This document shows, piece after piece, positions 1 through 7,092 of a stretch of DNA of 10,684 nucleotides. The stretch comes from Onstottus_A sp049273835. GTDB taxonomy: Bacteria > Acidobacteriota > Blastocatellia > UBA7656. The notes beneath the pieces were generated by a model. That model was not told the DNA's origin and ran no database searches. It saw nothing but the letters and a program-made list of their open reading frames with translations. The number at the start of each line of letters is the position of its first letter. Positions within the stretch are counted from its first letter, which is position 1. The stretch spans positions 1 through 10,684 of the forward strand of contig JBASRM010000230.1 in NCBI GenBank assembly GCA_049273835.1, read 5' to 3'. The position numbers were made by a program, and so were the translations under genes.

Positions 1-478
1 CCGGTGTAATCCCCCGAGGGCGAAGCCCTTCGGCACAGAGGGCGGCGTAGCCGCTCTAGAGAGATCGGGCTACTTCCCCGAGGGCGGAGCCCATCGGCAC
101 AGAGGGCGGCGTAGCCCGCAATAGCAACTCCGCTGTAATCCCCCGAGGGCGAAGCCCTTCGGCACAGAGGGCGGCGCAGCCGCAATAGTGACTCGGCGGT
201 AGTCAGCCGAGGGCGAAGCCCATCGGCACAGAGGGCGGCGTAGCCGCTCTAGAGAGATCGGGCTACTTCCCCGAGGGCGGAGCCCATCGGCACAGGGGGC
301 GGCGTAGCCGCAATAGCAACTCCGCTGTAATCCCCCGAGGGCGAAGCCCTTCGGCACAGAGGGCGGCGTAGCCGCTCTTAAGGAGATCCCTGCCACTTTC
401 CGGGCGGCGCAGCCGCTCTAGAGAGATCGGGTTACTTCCCCGAGGGCGGAGCCCTTCGGCACGGTGGCGGCGTAGCCG
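1..478. repeat. Tandem array of 64-bp two-hairpin repeat units
   Basis: Seven essentially full 40-bp elements start at 14, 78, 143, 207, 271, 335 and 440, and an eighth, shortened one lies at 400-415. They are separated by 24-bp spacers (one of 25), giving a 64-bp period. Each full element can fold into two hairpins: CCGA-GGGC closing on GCCC-(T/A)-TCGG around a GAA or GGA triloop, and CGGC closing on GCCG around a GTA or GCA triloop. Spacers recur: type B (begins CTCTAGAGAGATC) at 54-77, 247-270 and 416-439; type A (begins CAATAGCAACTCC) at 119-142 and 311-334, with a partial copy at 1-13; a relative of A at 183-206. Type B always precedes the GGA-loop element, so copies 2-4 and 5-7 form a higher-order trimer of about 192 bp. 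A 64-bp period shifts frame in every copy, so open frames here are not genes. It resembles REP/BIME-like palindromic repeats in form. No REP-type transposase is visible. Confidence 0.9.
375..415. repeat. Degenerate array unit that lost hairpin 1
   Basis: The seventh unit has an aberrant 25-bp spacer (375-399), unlike the other spacer types apart from its start. Its element (400-415) is only 16 bp. Aligned with its neighbours it lacks about 24 bp, covering all of hairpin 1 and the CACAGA linker, and keeps only the second hairpin with a GCA loop. The deletion explains why copy 8 begins at 440 rather than near 463. Confidence 0.75.
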
Positions 479-977
479 AGGATCCTCATCTACAACTTGG
501 TTGGAGGATGTCTTCAGGATTGCGTCCGACGCTTCATAGATCGGAACCCGGTCGCGAGTTCTGACGTTTGTGAAATCGAACCAACGCTCTTTCAGTGACC
601 ATGTCCCGCATCGGCTTGTCACGTAACTTGAGTTAATATTGGAACTCCAAAGAACGAATGATGAAATACTGAATAGTCGGCGCTCTCTGACGGTGCCCAC
701 GTTGCAGTTAAGCGGACTACTACTCTGTCACGTACACAAGATGAAGGACTTATATGGGCGTTCCTCTCTGGGCGCCCCTCGGTGCAGACCAGTTCGATTG
801 CCAAGCAGTGGCGCCCAAGGAACATACCAGCCCGTTTTGCGGGCCGATACCGCATTTGAAACCTATGCCGTAAGCTGTTATTCCACTCAACAGCTTGCGG
901 TTGTTTATACGGAGACGCCCGGACGATTGCGCCGCATCCATCAACATCAATGTGACTGACTACCAGGAGGCACGCGA
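479..977. other. Intergenic region without a recognisable gene
   Basis: About 500 bp between the repeat array and the S41 gene. Open frames exist on both strands (for example 639-959 on +), but their translations show no recognisable motif, signal peptide or good ribosome binding site. The + frame runs through a terminator-like hairpin at 868-900. Base composition is lower in GC than the array and the coding regions; bases 601-660 are about 43% GC. The stretch could be gene remnant, an unrecognised small RNA locus or plain spacer. I found no convincing sigma70 promoter for the S41 gene between the hairpin and 978; the best box pair, TTGAAA (856-861) with TATTCC (879-884), is weak and overlaps the hairpin. 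Confidence 0.5.
868..908 (+). terminator. Strong terminator-like hairpin upstream of the S41 gene
   Basis: The arm CCGTAAGCTGTT (868-879) pairs with AACAGCTTGCGG (889-900): a 12-bp stem with one G-U wobble and a 9-nt loop. TTGTTTAT follows directly (901-908), as expected of an intrinsic terminator on the + strand. On the - strand no T-run follows the stem. No + strand gene is recognisable upstream. It could therefore end a decayed gene or a small RNA, or be a leader structure or attenuator for the S41 gene, which starts 77 nt after the stem. Confidence 0.6.
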
Positions 978-2105
978 ATGAAAACTAAGCTATGGGTATC
1001 ATTGTTGATCCTTGTGCTGTTTGGCAGTTTCTTAGGCGCGGTGTGGGCTCAGGGGCCCCCCGAACAGCCGGACCTGACAATCGACGCTGCAACCCGCTCG
1101 GCGGTGATCGAAGGCGCGCTTAAGAGGCTGAACGACAACTACGTCTTTCCTGAAACAGCGAAGAAGATGGAGCAAGCGGTTAGAGAGCGAATCGCCCGCA
1201 AGGAGTACGACCAGATAACCAGCGCTAAGACGCTCGCCTCGACCCTGCAGAATCATCTGCAGGATGTCAGCCACGATAAGCATCTTCGGATTATGTACAG
1301 TGCGGAAGCGATGCGACCCGAGAGTGAAGGGAATCGCGAGCCCACTCCCGAGGAGATCGCACAGGAAATTGAATTCCTTCGCACCGTTAATTTCGGGTTC
1401 GAGAAGGTCGAGCGTTTACCTGGTAATGTCGGTTACCTTGATCTGCGGGGGTTTCAGCCTGCGCAATTTGGCGCTGAAACTGTGGTCGCGGCCATGAATT
1501 TCCTTGCCAATACCGATGCTTTGATTATCGATCTCAGGCGAAACGGCGGCGGCCAACCGGACATGGTGGCGTTAATCTCCAGTTATCTATTTGACGGCGA
1601 GACGGTGCATCTCAACGATCTTTACTTCCGTCCCGACAACAGCACTCGCCAGTGGTGGACCCTGCCCTACGTCCCGGGCAAACGGTACGGCACAAAAAAG
1701 GATGTGTACGTATTGACCAGCAACCGCACTTTCTCGGCCGCGGAAGAGTTCACCTACAATCTCAAAAACCTGAAGCGAGCTACGATTGTAGGCGAAACCA
1801 CAGGAGGCGGCGCGCATCCCGGGGGACCCCGCCGAATCAACGAGCACTTCGCAATCTGGGTCCCCAGCGGCCGCGCCATAAATCCCGTCAGCAAGACCAA
1901 CTGGGAAGGCACAGGCGTCAAGCCCGACATCGAAGTACCGGCTGACCACGCGCTCAAGGTTGCCCACATCGCCGCGATGAAGAAAGTTCTCGAAAAGGTA
2001 TCTGCGCCTGAGCGACAACGCGCAATAAAAGGGGCGATTGCAAGAACAGAGAAAGAACTCGACGAAATGAAACAAACTCAGAAGCGCAATCCCGACCAGA
2101 AATGA
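978..2105 (+). CDS. Secreted S41-family peptidase (IRBP/tricorn-core-like)
   Basis: A 375-residue protein with a classic signal peptide: basic start MKTK, a hydrophobic stretch at residues 6-20, and a likely cleavage after the AVWA motif near 24. A helical N-terminal S41 domain follows (about 35-105), including the DKHL motif around 100-103. The peptidase core holds GYLDLRGF (152-159), IIDLRRNGGG (183-192), the presumed nucleophile Ser253 in TFSAAEEF, and GETTGGG (272-278). A late EGTGVKPDIEV motif (310-320) carries an acidic residue used in tricorn-like members. The CtpA-type lysine expected in the GxTxGKG position is absent, so a Ser-His-Glu tricorn/IRBP-type site is more likely than a Ser-Lys dyad. 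The C-terminus (about 335-375) is charged and helical. No PDZ domain is evident. The start is fixed by AGGAGG at 965-970, 7 nt before ATG. It probably cleaves peptides outside the cytoplasm. It stands alone, ended by the hairpin at 2129-2154. Confidence 0.9.
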   Translation: MKTKLWVSLLILVLFGSFLGAVWAQGPPEQPDLTIDAATRSAVIEGALKRLNDNYVFPETAKKMEQAVRERIARKEYDQITSAKTLASTLQNHLQDVSHDKHLRIMYSAEAMRPESEGNREPTPEEIAQEIEFLRTVNFGFEKVERLPGNVGYLDLRGFQPAQFGAETVVAAMNFLANTDALIIDLRRNGGGQPDMVALISSYLFDGETVHLNDLYFRPDNSTRQWWTLPYVPGKRYGTKKDVYVLTSNRTFSAAEEFTYNLKNLKRATIVGETTGGGAHPGGPRRINEHFAIWVPSGRAINPVSKTNWEGTGVKPDIEVPADHALKVAHIAAMKKVLEKVSAPERQRAIKGAIARTEKELDEMKQTQKRNPDQK

Positions 2106-2128
2106 CGCAGCGTCGGATGTGACTCTTC

Positions 2129-2154
2129 TCGGGGCGGCATCAATGCCGCCCCGA
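2129..2154 (+). terminator. GC-rich hairpin after the S41 gene
   Basis: TCGGGGCGGCA pairs with TGCCGCCCCGA around a TCAA loop, or as a 12-bp stem with a CA turn. It begins 24 nt after the S41 stop codon. The following bases, AATTAAG, are A/T-rich but lack a true T-run. It is a likely terminator or mRNA 3' stabiliser, less certain than a textbook intrinsic terminator. Confidence 0.55.
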
Positions 2155-2321
2155 ATTAAGGCAAGACCTTCGACCCGCTCGCTAGACAGATACAATCCCT
2201 ACAGATTCTGCCAGGAATTCTTCTCCAAAATGTAAGACCCGGCACTTGAGAAGCCAGGGTCCGACCAATAATCGCGAAGGACATCTAAAAAGGCTCAAAC
2301 ACGTCGAATCTAAGCTGTTGC

Positions 2322-2351
2322 TTGACACCCCTTCGCGTCGGTAATCATAAT
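2322..2351 (+). promoter_or_regulatory. Sigma70-like promoter for the M20-DoxX-NHL operon
   Basis: TTGACA (2322-2327) matches the -35 consensus exactly. An 18-bp spacer leads to CATAAT (2346-2351), which matches five of six -10 bases. Transcription would begin near 2358, giving a leader of about 46 nt that includes AGGAG at 2385-2389. This is the best promoter match in the window. Confidence 0.55.
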
Positions 2352-2403
2352 TGGCGCGGTCACCCAACCACCAAAATCCTAAACAGGAGTCATCCCGCTA
2401 CCA

Positions 2404-3780
2404 ATGCCAGAAGACGAAAGATTCTATGAGGGCCTGGATTCTTACGTTCAGGCGTCCCGGGGCGAGTTTGAGTCTAAGCTCGGCGAGCTTGTAGAAGTCC
2501 CGACCATCAGTATGGAACCCGAGCGGAAAGACGATTGCCGGCGAGGCGCACAACTCGCCCGCGAGTACCTTGAATCGATCGGCGCGCGAGCCGAACTGGT
2601 CGAAACACCGGGTAACCCTGTGGTGCTCGGCCGCATTGCGAGCGGAGCAAATGACCGGACTCTTACGATCTACAATCACATCGACGTGCAGCCCGCCGAT
2701 CCCGATGAGTGGCGCAAGGCGCCGTTCACATTCTTCAAGGAAGATGGACGGTATGAAGGTCGCGGCACAACCGACGATAAAGGGCCGGCGCTTACGGCGA
2801 TGATGGCTGCTCGCTACGCCGCGGAAAACTATGTTCCTCTGAACATCAACTTCGTTTGGGAACTTGAAGAAGAGATCGGCAGCCCGAACTTTGAACATTT
2901 CGTAAAGAACAACGCCGGAAGACTTCAGTCCGACTCGGTTCTTGTCAGCGACACCATATGGATATCGCGCAACAAGCCGGCGATTCCTTACGGCTTGCGA
3001 GGCGCGGTCATGATGACGATGACGCTGGAAACCGGCGCCAAGGACGTGCACTCCGGTTTGACCGGCGGACCGGCTCGTAACCCGATTGGTGAGCTTTGCA
3101 AGCTGGTCTCCGAGTGCTACGACGCAACTACGGGCAGAGTCAAGATCAAGGGTTTCTATGAGGATGTGCGCCCCGCCACCAGGAAAGAAGTTCAGAACTT
3201 TCTCGATTCGGGATTCACTACTGCAAAGTTCAAGGCTGCGCACGAGCTTAAAAAGCTACGGTTCGATGACCCCACTCAGGTCCTGAAGGCCATCATGGCC
3301 GAGCCCACATTCGAAGTGCACGGAATAACGGGCGGGTATCAGGGGCCAGGTGTGAAGACCATCGTCCCCTATCGCGCTCAAGCCAAGATCAGTTGCCGCC
3401 TGGTGCCGGACCAGGACCCGAAGCGCGTTTTCAAGCTGGTCCGGGATTTCGTCAAGGAAAAGAATCCAGATGTTCGAGTCGAGTTCATCTCAGCGCTCGA
3501 GTCTTACATCGGCGAGTTCAACGGTCCGTATGCCGACGCCGCAACCGAGTCAATGAAGTTCGCCTTTGGCCGACAACCGGCGTTCACCCGCGAGGGCGGT
3601 TCGATCGGCGCGGTAGTGACGATGAAAAAATACCTCAAGGCACCGATAATTTTCCTGGGGCTGTCGCTTCCCGAGCACGGCTATCACGCCAAAAACGAAA
3701 ACTTCGATTGGGGCATGGCATCGGGTGGAATCAAAATGTTCGTCCGATACTTCGATCAGATAAGCCGCCTCTCACGTTGA
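2404..3780 (+). CDS. M20-family metallodipeptidase
   Basis: A 458-residue cytoplasmic protein with no signal peptide, of normal length for the M20 dipeptidase/carnosinase-like group. All expected di-zinc and catalytic residues are visible: His92 with Asp94 in NHIDVQP, bridging Asp124 in GTTDDKG, general base Glu156 and ligand Glu157 in EEEIGSP, Asp183 in VSDT, and His428 in HGYHAKNE. The inserted dimerisation domain (about 195-320) carries DVHSG (214-218) and the family's GGYQGPGVKTIVPY stretch (310-323). It should hydrolyse dipeptides or small acylated amino acids; the exact substrate cannot be read from sequence. AGGAG at 2385-2389 lies 14 nt before ATG, rather far, but there is no other start codon nearby in frame. 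It leads an operon with DoxX (5-bp gap) and the NHL-M23 gene. Confidence 0.92.
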   Translation: MPEDERFYEGLDSYVQASRGEFESKLGELVEVPTISMEPERKDDCRRGAQLAREYLESIGARAELVETPGNPVVLGRIASGANDRTLTIYNHIDVQPADPDEWRKAPFTFFKEDGRYEGRGTTDDKGPALTAMMAARYAAENYVPLNINFVWELEEEIGSPNFEHFVKNNAGRLQSDSVLVSDTIWISRNKPAIPYGLRGAVMMTMTLETGAKDVHSGLTGGPARNPIGELCKLVSECYDATTGRVKIKGFYEDVRPATRKEVQNFLDSGFTTAKFKAAHELKKLRFDDPTQVLKAIMAEPTFEVHGITGGYQGPGVKTIVPYRAQAKISCRLVPDQDPKRVFKLVRDFVKEKNPDVRVEFISALESYIGEFNGPYADAATESMKFAFGRQPAFTREGGSIGAVVTMKKYLKAPIIFLGLSLPEHGYHAKNENFDWGMASGGIKMFVRYFDQISRLSR

Positions 3781-3785
3781 TCGAG

Positions 3786-4244
3786 ATGAGTGACCCGAGA
3801 ACCAATCGTGCGTGGGCGCTGTTGTTTGCGCGCGGAGTCCTGGGTTTGATTTTCTTCATGGCGGGCGTGTACAAGGTGTTTCAGATGGGACCGATCGGTC
3901 ATGCCCGCAAGCTCTTCGTCGAACCCTACGCCGACACATTCTTACCGGCGTGGTCGCTTTGGGCGGTGGGCACGGTGATTCCGATAGTCGAGCTCACCGC
4001 CGGCGCACTGGTCATTCTTGGTCTGAAAACTCGCGAGGCGCTGATAGCGCTGGGAAGCATCCTGGTTCTAGTCACCTTCGGACACCTGCTGAAAGAACCG
4101 CTTTATCAGTTTCATACTCACGTAATTCCGCGACTTGCTTTATTGCTGTTCATCCTAATGATACCGGACGAGGCCGATCGGTTTTCCCTGGACCATCTGC
4201 TAATGCGAAAAAAGGGAAAGCAGGCGTCTGGCAGCCGGGTTTAA
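3786..4244 (+). CDS. DoxX-family integral membrane protein
   Basis: A 152-residue protein with four predicted membrane helices (about 11-31, 54-78, 84-102 and 114-128). DoxX-like features are the LFARGVLGLIFFMAGVYK first helix, the acidic residue in IPIVELTAGALVILG (65-79), and HVIPR (112-116) before the last helix. The tail is basic. Family members are linked to redox or membrane-associated functions, but this protein's role is unknown. The open frame extends far upstream inside the M20 gene, in another frame. I chose ATG at 3786 because it falls 5 bp after the M20 stop and opens directly into the membrane domain. A TTG at 3777 that overlaps the M20 stop is an alternative. No strong ribosome binding site is present, so translation is probably coupled to the M20 gene. 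Confidence 0.85.
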   Translation: MSDPRTNRAWALLFARGVLGLIFFMAGVYKVFQMGPIGHARKLFVEPYADTFLPAWSLWAVGTVIPIVELTAGALVILGLKTREALIALGSILVLVTFGHLLKEPLYQFHTHVIPRLALLLFILMIPDEADRFSLDHLLMRKKGKQASGSRV

Positions 4245-4247
4245 TTG

Positions 4248-6455
4248 ATGCGAAGAATCCTTCTCGCCGTTCTGATTCTAGGGTTACCCACCGCAGTCGC
4301 CCTGTTTGTCTATCTAATCGTCAACAAGAAAACTCCGACAAACCGCGCGGCGGTCGGTGAGGTAACGACGATTGCCGGTGGAGGTTATCCCGGCGTTGAA
4401 GACGGTCCGGTTAAGGTCGCAAGCTTCAGCGATCCGTTTGGAATCCTTGTCGATAGGCGCGGCAACATAATCATCGCCGATGGCGGACAGAGCAATCGAA
4501 TTAGGAGAATTAAGGTTGACGGCAAAGTGGAAACAATCGCCGGCTCAATCGAAGGCTTCGCCGACGGAGAAGCCTTGCAAGCCAGGTTCAATACTCCCTC
4601 AGGCATTGCGATTGACAACAAAGGCAACCTCATCATCGCTGATACCTCCAACAACCGTATTCGCAAGCTCGCCTCCGACGGAAGCAGAGTAACCACCCTT
4701 GCTGGAAGCGGTGTTGCCGGTTACGCGGACGGTGCGGCGAGCGAAGCGCAGTTCGACGGCCCCATCGGATTAGCCATCGATAAACAGGGAAACATAATCG
4801 TTGCCGACGCCTACAACGATATAATAAGAAAGATCGCGCCCGACGGCTCGGTTACTACGATCGCCGGAACAGGCGCCCCGGGTTTTAGTGATGGACAGGC
4901 CTCCTCAGCAACCTTCGATACGCCTTGCGGAGTCGCCATCGACAGAGAGGGAAACATCCTGGTGTCCGACACCGGCAATAACGCGGTCAGAAAGTTAACG
5001 AACCAGGGCGAGGTCGTTACAATCGCGGACAGGAATGGCGCCGCCAATACTGATGAAGAAATCGAAGCCCGATTGAATCATCCCGTTGGCATCAGCGTGA
5101 CACACGACGGCTTCTTGTTTGTTGCCAACGAAGGAAGCAGCACAATCGTGCGAATAAGTCCGGAAGGAGAGCGCAAAACCTATGCAGGCAGTGTTTCAGG
5201 TTTCGCGGACAGCATCGGTGGTCACGCCAGGTTCAATGGGCCGTCCGGCATCGCCATTGACCGCGAGGGCGTCCTTTTTATAGCTGATTCTCGCAATTAC
5301 TTGATTCGACAAATCATGCCCGCTTCGGTTCGAGCGATATCCGACAACCGGCAGCCTTTCATCCAGCCGTTAGATGAAGCTGATGATGCGGCTGAGCATG
5401 CGGTATTACCGAAGCTCGACGCTTCAATAATGGGTTCGGCTGCGATGTTTCCATGGCCGCTTAGCCCTCAGGGAGGCTGGCACGAGATCACCGGAGTCGT
5501 CGGCGAGGCTCGGGGTGCGCCGGGCGGCATCGCGCTTGATCATCTTCACAGCGGTCTGGACATTCGCGGCATTGCAGGCGAAGCCGCGCTGTCGATATTT
5601 GATGAGAAGGTCAGCTCTCCAATCCCGAATTGGGACTTCAACGGCTCTGGCGAGGGTATTAACGTAGGGTTGTTTAGTTACATTCATGTGAAGGTGGGCC
5701 GCAACTCCGCGGACGAGATCCAAAACCCCGAGAGATTCAAACCCAGGACCGGCGAAGCCGGAAAAGTGATCGGCACGCGGGTCCGTCGCGGTACGCGTTT
5801 TGGTGTGGGGGACTTTGTCGGGTCTGTCAATCGTCTCAATCACGTCCATCTGAACCTCGGCCCGTGGAACGCCCAAGCGAATCCTCTGGTGCTGAAGTTC
5901 TTTGATCTCAAAGACTCAGTCGCACCCACGGTCGAGACGGTTGACATCATCGACTGGCAGGCACTACTCGGAGCTGTCGCGGACAAGAGTTCGGTGGAGC
6001 CATTAAAAGAAAAACGCGATGGCCGGTTGTTGATCTCGACTGATGTGGCGATCGTAGTCACTGCTTATGACCGGGTGGATGCCAACGCCAAGAACCGGAA
6101 GCTGGGTGTTTACCGGATTGGCTATCAGTTGCTGCACGCGGAAGGCACCCCGGTGAAGGGTTTCGAGCAGCCATTGATGAACATCGAGTTCGATCGCTTG
6201 CCGCCCGAAGACTCGGCGGTCTTCAGTGCTTATGCGCCCGGAAGCGGGGTTAGCGCGTACGGCACTCCCACAAAATTTCGATACATCGTCACAAATCGCG
6301 TCCGCGACGGATACGAGAGGGACGGATTCCTTCGCCCGTCGAAACTTGCTCCCGGGGACTACATCGTCAAGGTGATCGCCGAAGACCGCGCCGGCAATCG
6401 CGCAACCGGGCCTTCGACAGAGTTACAAGTGAGGGTGGGTAACCCTAGATTGTAA
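4248..6455 (+). CDS. Membrane-anchored NHL propeller fused to an M23 peptidase-like domain
   Basis: A 735-residue protein. Residues 4-25 form one hydrophobic segment, a signal anchor or uncleaved signal peptide, so the rest should lie outside the cytoplasm. Residues about 36-360 hold six NHL repeats of roughly 50-57 residues (pattern GIAIDxxGNIIIADxxNxxIRKI, each followed by VTTIAG), enough for a six-bladed propeller. Residues about 400-550 look like an M23/LytM metallopeptidase: HSGLD (His434, Asp438), YIH (His480) and NHVHL (His532, His534) match the HxxxD, YxH and HxH zinc and catalytic motifs in order and spacing. A C-terminal beta-rich, Ig-like region (about 558-730) ends with the GDYIVKVIAEDRAGN stretch. 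It may bind and trim peptidoglycan or peptides; activity is inferred. ATG at 4248 follows the DoxX stop by 3 bp; a TTG at 4245 would add one residue. The 3' end overlaps the HhH gene on the other strand by 11 bp. Confidence 0.85.
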   Translation: MRRILLAVLILGLPTAVALFVYLIVNKKTPTNRAAVGEVTTIAGGGYPGVEDGPVKVASFSDPFGILVDRRGNIIIADGGQSNRIRRIKVDGKVETIAGSIEGFADGEALQARFNTPSGIAIDNKGNLIIADTSNNRIRKLASDGSRVTTLAGSGVAGYADGAASEAQFDGPIGLAIDKQGNIIVADAYNDIIRKIAPDGSVTTIAGTGAPGFSDGQASSATFDTPCGVAIDREGNILVSDTGNNAVRKLTNQGEVVTIADRNGAANTDEEIEARLNHPVGISVTHDGFLFVANEGSSTIVRISPEGERKTYAGSVSGFADSIGGHARFNGPSGIAIDREGVLFIADSRNYLIRQIMPASVRAISDNRQPFIQPLDEADDAAEHAVLPKLDASIMGSAAMFPWPLSPQGGWHEITGVVGEARGAPGGIALDHLHSGLDIRGIAGEAALSIFDEKVSSPIPNWDFNGSGEGINVGLFSYIHVKVGRNSADEIQNPERFKPRTGEAGKVIGTRVRRGTRFGVGDFVGSVNRLNHVHLNLGPWNAQANPLVLKFFDLKDSVAPTVETVDIIDWQALLGAVADKSSVEPLKEKRDGRLLISTDVAIVVTAYDRVDANAKNRKLGVYRIGYQLLHAEGTPVKGFEQPLMNIEFDRLPPEDSAVFSAYAPGSGVSAYGTPTKFRYIVTNRVRDGYERDGFLRPSKLAPGDYIVKVIAEDRAGNRATGPSTELQVRVGNPRL

Positions 6456-7092
6456 TGAAGCGTTCAAGGCGCGCGACTTCCTTAGCGCCGACGTACTTTC
6501 CGATCTCCTTCCGAAACTGTTCCATTGTTCGATACGGGCGATACTCCTTGAACTCGCGCAGCATTCGCGGGCCAAGACCCGGGATACTCAGGATATCCTC
6601 GTCAGTCGCGGTGTTCAGATTGATCGGAATGAAGCAGTACTGCGCCAGCCGCGCCGTCTCCGCCGGGCCAACATACTTGCCGATCTCCTTGTCGAATTGC
6701 GCAAAGCTCTTCCACGGCCTGTATTCGGCGAACTCGCGCGCCATGCGGGTTCCGGCTCCGGGGATCAGCACGATCTCTTCCCGGGTCGCTGTGTTCAGAT
6801 TGATGTGGATGAATGCCTTCTTGTAGATCTCAGCCGCTTGTTGCGCGCTGAGCGATTGACTGAGGAGAAACGCGTTGAAATCCACAATGCTCGAGAAGGG
6901 ACGTTTGTCGATGATGCCCTTCACAATGGCCGGAGTCATGTGCGGCAGCGCGAGGAGGTCCTTCTCGGACGCTGAGTTCGCGTCAATGACACCCAGAGAC
7001 TTGCCGACTTGGCCGTTGACGCTAACCGCAATAATCGCCGCCAGGACAATAGAGGCCACGGCGGAATAAACAAGCCAACGCTTTCGATTCAT
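6445..7092 (-). CDS. Membrane-anchored helix-hairpin-helix protein (ComEA-like)
   Basis: A 215-residue protein with an N-terminal hydrophobic anchor (about 6-26) followed by three HhH units. The second (about 97-155) and third (about 157-215) are clear tandem duplicates 60 residues apart: both have INLNTAT, an IPGxG hairpin (110-114 IPGAG; 170-174 IPGLG), EYRP(W/Y) and EIGKYVG. The first (about 36-95) is degenerate, with LPHMT where the glycine hairpin should be. ComEA-type HhH domains bind double-stranded DNA without sequence specificity, in competence at the outer face of the membrane; this protein could do so, but no other competence gene is present. Ribosome binding site AAGGAG lies 6 nt before ATG. 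The start overlaps the stop of the upstream membrane gene by 4 bp (ATGA), indicating coupling. Confidence 0.88.
   Translation of the reverse strand: MNRKRWLVYSAVASIVLAAIIAVSVNGQVGKSLGVIDANSASEKDLLALPHMTPAIVKGIIDKRPFSSIVDFNAFLLSQSLSAQQAAEIYKKAFIHINLNTATREEIVLIPGAGTRMAREFAEYRPWKSFAQFDKEIGKYVGPAETARLAQYCFIPINLNTATDEDILSIPGLGPRMLREFKEYRPYRTMEQFRKEIGKYVGAKEVARLERFITI

Noticed and set aside
14..478. CRISPR array (40-bp repeats with 24-bp spacers)
   Set aside because: The spacers are not unique: types A and B recur nearly identically, the elements vary, and no cas gene is present. It is a tandem repeat with a 64-bp period.
70..700. Open frames on the - strand across the repeat array (70-396 and 263-700)
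   Set aside because: The 64-bp period is not a multiple of three, so each unit reads in a new frame. The peptides are low-complexity translations of the repeat, without a ribosome binding site or domain.
639..959. Open frame of 106 residues on the + strand
   Set aside because: No domain, signal peptide or ribosome binding site is recognisable, and it runs through a strong terminator-like hairpin. A gene here is not supported.
2398..3243. Long - strand open frame of 281 residues inside the M20 gene
   Set aside because: It is the antisense shadow of a gene whose catalytic motifs are all intact, and its translation has no recognisable features.
3393..3785. Upstream extension of the DoxX frame inside the M20 gene
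   Set aside because: The first 131 residues of that frame are arginine- and serine-rich out-of-frame translation of M20; the membrane domain begins at the ATG at 3786.
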